17,141 bases of DNA, taken from the NCBI GenBank assembly GCA_019057975.1, contig JAHLWJ010000070.1, positions 1-17,141 on the forward strand. The letters run 5' to 3'. The notes beneath the pieces were generated by a model. The model was given only the letters and a program-made list of their open reading frames with translations. It made no database searches and was not told the origin of the DNA. Shown here one piece after another: positions 14,722 through 17,141 of this stretch. Numbering within the stretch: the stretch's first letter is position 1; each line of letters opens with the position of its first letter. The translations under genes and the position numbers were made by a program. This stretch comes from Promethearchaeota archaeon (lineage in GTDB: Archaea > Asgardarchaeota > Lokiarchaeia > Sigynarchaeales > SOKP01).

Positions 14722-16032
14722 TTGAAAAAAAATTTATATAAGAATATCCTCTATTTTCTAATAGCACTTCCTGGTTTAGTTCTGTTAATGAATAAATATC
14801 AATATGTTGGTATATCTTCTTTTATATTAATCTTAATCTTAGGGTTGGTATTCTTATTCTACAAAAAATCTATAACACAATACCATTTTGAAATATTATT
14901 TATATTATCAATTATCTATATCTATTTTATCCTGAGCTATTTTATTTCCAACCAGACTGCAGATAATTTTTTTTCTTACAGCTTTTTAAGACATGACGGT
15001 AACTTCTTTTTTAATTACCTCCCATTTTTTGCATTAGCCATTCCTTATTTTAACTACAGGAAAGTAACAAATATTTTTTTTAAATTTATTTTTTTTACCT
15101 TTACTTTAGCTTCAATTATCGGATTAACAGAATATTTTACAAAAAGGTTTGATTTGTTTTTTGGCATTCAAAATAGGGAAGAAGTATTTTTAGTTTTAAA
15201 CAATGCCCACAATGCTACCGGGTCTGTGTATACTGTGGTATGTATTTTTTTATTAGCCTTTTCTTTATTGGAAAATAAAAAATATGTAAAGGTAATATAT
15301 TTTTCGGCATTGTTTGTTTGTTTAGCGGGACTTTTGCTTACAAGAAGCAGGGGTAGTTATGTGGGATTTATTGTTGGGGTAGTAATTGTATTATGGTTGT
15401 ATTATAGGTCATTGGTTAAGTTTTTTGTAACCATGATATTGATGCTGGCTGCATCGATTCCAATAATACTTTTTACTGGTACATTTGATAGGATAAAAAT
15501 GATTTTTGATTTTTCCGAAGGTAATGTTTCATGGCGGTTTGTTTTATGGGAAAGGGCCTGGTATTTGTTTACCAGAAGTCCAATCTTTGGAATGGGTTTT
15601 GGCAGGTATAACGATATTAATTATATAAGTAGAAGTGAAACTATCCCAAACCTGAACTTGTTTGTTGGTTATCCAAATATTGCTGCTTTTTATATGGAAC
15701 CAAAATATGAGTTTAGTTTTTCGCATGCCCATAATGCATATTTTCAGTTCTTAGCAGAAACTGGAATAATAGGATTAGGCCTTTTGTTATTTTTCTGGAT
15801 AATTTGTTATAGGAAAATACTTAAGGGATATAATTTAACCAGAGACGGCTTTTCAAAAAAAGTTTTTTTAGCATCCCTGGGGGGAATTGCTTCACTTTTT
15901 GCATTATCTCTAACTGAAAATTATTTTTCTGCAACAACGGTTATGATTTGTTTGTCTATGACAGTATCTCTGGCTATTGGTTTGTCCTGGCAGGAGTCCC
16001 TTAAAGATGATTGTAAAAAAATAAGTAATTAG
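14722..16032 (+). CDS. O-antigen ligase/polymerase family membrane protein
   Basis: 436 residues with about 11-12 membrane segments. Family hallmarks are LLLTRSRGSYVGF (204-216), WRFVLWERAWYLFTRSPIFGMGFGRYN (about 271-297), and HAHNAYFQFLAETGIIGL (335-352), the conserved periplasmic-loop His region of WaaL/Wzy proteins. The match to the ligase consensus is better than in the protein at 8296. It is therefore a candidate ligase that transfers finished chains to a lipid or protein acceptor, or a second polymerase. The start is TTG at 14722 with AGGAG at 14709-14713, eight bases upstream. It lies between two Wzz-type genes. Confidence 0.86.
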   Translation: MKKNLYKNILYFLIALPGLVLLMNKYQYVGISSFILILILGLVFLFYKKSITQYHFEILFILSIIYIYFILSYFISNQTADNFFSYSFLRHDGNFFFNYLPFFALAIPYFNYRKVTNIFFKFIFFTFTLASIIGLTEYFTKRFDLFFGIQNREEVFLVLNNAHNATGSVYTVVCIFLLAFSLLENKKYVKVIYFSALFVCLAGLLLTRSRGSYVGFIVGVVIVLWLYYRSLVKFFVTMILMLAASIPIILFTGTFDRIKMIFDFSEGNVSWRFVLWERAWYLFTRSPIFGMGFGRYNDINYISRSETIPNLNLFVGYPNIAAFYMEPKYEFSFSHAHNAYFQFLAETGIIGLGLLLFFWIICYRKILKGYNLTRDGFSKKVFLASLGGIASLFALSLTENYFSATTVMICLSMTVSLAIGLSWQESLKDDCKKISN

Positions 16033-16113
16033 ATTGGTGATTATGGTTAAGATGATTTTATTAAAAGAGTTTTATTATATAAAATAATAAAAAATTAAAA
16101 AAAGCAGGTGTCA

Positions 16114-17079
16114 ATGAAAAAAGAAGATAATAAATATGGGCTGGTAGCTGTAGATATAAAAAATATTTTAGGCGTTTTTAAAAAAAGAAAATGGTGGTTT
16201 ATTGGAGCCTTTCTGGTAATTTTATTTATAGGATTAATTTTTAATTTTTTTATTGCCAGAGATTATCAGTATAGAGCCAGTACAGTTGTGACTTTACCGA
16301 CAGATAACCTTAAATTCCAAAAAATAATTTCTGATGAATATCCCCGGGAAGCCAGTATTTTGTGGCTAATTAGAGAAGGCAAGCCAAGCAATAACTTCTT
16401 TAATCATCACCTGAAAGTTATAACCCTGGAAATTAATTCTGAAGAATTTCTAAATGAGGTCATTTACAATCTTGATATGAATATAAGCTTAAGCCGCTTA
16501 AAAAGGCTGGTATTAACCGAGCATAAGGGTAATGAGCATTTTTTTATTATAAATACCTTTTATAGCAATCCTGAAGATGCTGAAAAGCTAAATAAAACAG
16601 TAATAGATACTTATATAAAATATAAGGAGAAGAGTTTTAGAAAAGTTTATGATGAACTTGTCAGCAAAGTTGAAGAAGAGATTTTTACACTGGAAGAAGA
16701 TTTATCCAGACTGTCTCTTGAAGCTGAAGGATATGCCATAAGCTTTAATAAGGAATTAATTGAAAATCTTACTGTTGAAGATAATATAACCATTGAATTA
16801 AAATCAACAGGATTTCTTCCTCCTGAGATGGAAAATGAGATTGAAAGAATAACCGGCAGATATAATTATTTAAGAGATATTCTTGATAATCTAAAAATCA
16901 ATGAAAAATTTTATACTGGCAGTATTGAGATTGTTTCTGGTGCCGACACTAGAGTGGATGAAAATTTTACCTACTTTAGAAATATTTTATTGAGTGTAGT
17001 AGCAGCTTTAGTGATTAGTATAGTATTTATCTATATTATTGATTTTATCATTTCAATTAAGAACAAAAACAGAAGGTAA
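16114..17079 (+). CDS. Wzz-type polysaccharide chain-length determinant protein (copy 3)
   Basis: 321 residues from the ATG at 16114. It has a membrane segment at about residues 29-48 after KKRKWWFIGAF, an extracytoplasmic domain with DEYPREASILW, NTFYSNPEDAEKLNKTVI and a helical part of about 100 residues, then a second membrane segment at about 290-312 and a short basic tail. Its first membrane region shares 12 consecutive residues with copy 1. A GTG at 16108 is in frame, but it lies inside the AGGTG (16106-16110) that looks like the ribosome site of the ATG, so the ATG is preferred. No kinase domain or tyrosine cluster is present. The gene follows the ligase-type gene by about 80 bases of very AT-rich sequence and precedes another glycosyltransferase. 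Confidence 0.86.
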   Translation: MKKEDNKYGLVAVDIKNILGVFKKRKWWFIGAFLVILFIGLIFNFFIARDYQYRASTVVTLPTDNLKFQKIISDEYPREASILWLIREGKPSNNFFNHHLKVITLEINSEEFLNEVIYNLDMNISLSRLKRLVLTEHKGNEHFFIINTFYSNPEDAEKLNKTVIDTYIKYKEKSFRKVYDELVSKVEEEIFTLEEDLSRLSLEAEGYAISFNKELIENLTVEDNITIELKSTGFLPPEMENEIERITGRYNYLRDILDNLKINEKFYTGSIEIVSGADTRVDENFTYFRNILLSVVAALVISIVFIYIIDFIISIKNKNRR

Positions 17080-17092
17080 CTTAAATTTTTTT

Positions 17093-17141
17093 ATGAAACT
17101 TGCTATAGTACATGACTATCTAAATCAATATGGTGGAGCTG
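17093..17141 (+). CDS. GT4-family glycosyltransferase, N-terminal start (partial)
   Basis: An ATG at 17093 opens a frame that runs off the window. The 16 visible residues, KLAIVHDYLNQYGGA after Met, are the typical opening of a GT4 glycosyltransferase subgroup (MKIAIVHDYL..GGAE). It starts 13 bases after the third Wzz gene; the nearest ribosome-site-like sequence (GAAGGT, 17072-17077) is rather far upstream. It shows that the locus continues to the right. Confidence 0.7.
   Translation, partial: MKLAIVHDYLNQYGGA

Noticed and set aside
16070..16092. Nine-base inverted repeat (TTTTATTAT / ATAATAAAA) before the third Wzz gene
   Set aside because: It consists only of A-T pairs in extremely AT-rich sequence and is followed by A, not T; chance occurrence is likely and no terminator is supported.
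16108..16113. GTG start for the third Wzz gene
   Set aside because: The GTG forms part of the AGGTG ribosome site of the ATG at 16114 and has no ribosome site of its own.

Overview
The window is a single-strand (+), AT-rich stretch (roughly 30% GC by eye) of a bacterial surface-polysaccharide locus. All convincing genes lie on the + strand, closely packed. Several start at TTG behind good AGGAG-like ribosome sites. That fits a low-GC Firmicutes-type translation style. The chain-length proteins have no kinase partner in view and the polymerase/ligase proteins are of the O-antigen type, so a diderm low-GC lineage (for example Halanaerobiales-like or Atribacterota-like) is possible. This placement is inference, and I cannot name the organism from sequence alone.

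Layout: (1) 1-201, 3' end of an unidentified gene, then a 254-base leader. (2) 456-1373, a Wzz-type chain-length protein. (3) 1407-3842, wecC and wecB, the pair that makes UDP-ManNAcA from UDP-GlcNAc; wecB carries a one-base frameshift. (4) 3938-5359, a Wzx flippase, followed by a 440-base relic region. (5) 5802-6848, rfbF (frameshifted) and rfbG (only the first quarter left), the first two steps of the CDP-deoxysugar route. (6) 6854-7993, an intact glycosyltransferase sitting between the rfbG stump and the 3' end of a broken methyltransferase gene (to 8291). (7) 8296-9576, a Wzy-like polymerase/ligase. (8) 9554-13811, a GT4 glycosyltransferase, a methyltransferase, a radical SAM protein with C-terminal cysteines and a second GT4 glycosyltransferase. 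(9) 13865-17079, a second Wzz-type protein, an O-antigen-ligase-type protein and a third Wzz-type protein. (10) from 17093, the start of another glycosyltransferase.

Together the genes describe a Wzx/Wzy-dependent pathway: sugar-nucleotide synthesis, stepwise glycosyl transfer with methyl and radical-SAM tailoring, flipping by Wzx, polymerisation by Wzy and length control by Wzz. The left half (2.7-8.3 kb) is clearly being remodelled or is decaying: two single-base deletions, one 3'-truncated gene, one 5'-truncated gene, a gene-sized relic, and substitutions at normally invariant positions. The right half is intact. The most unusual aspects are the three kinase-less Wzz paralogues in one locus, the glycosyltransferase lodged exactly between two gene stumps, and the radical SAM/methyltransferase pair. 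I see no tRNA, rRNA, CRISPR array or recognisable insertion sequence.
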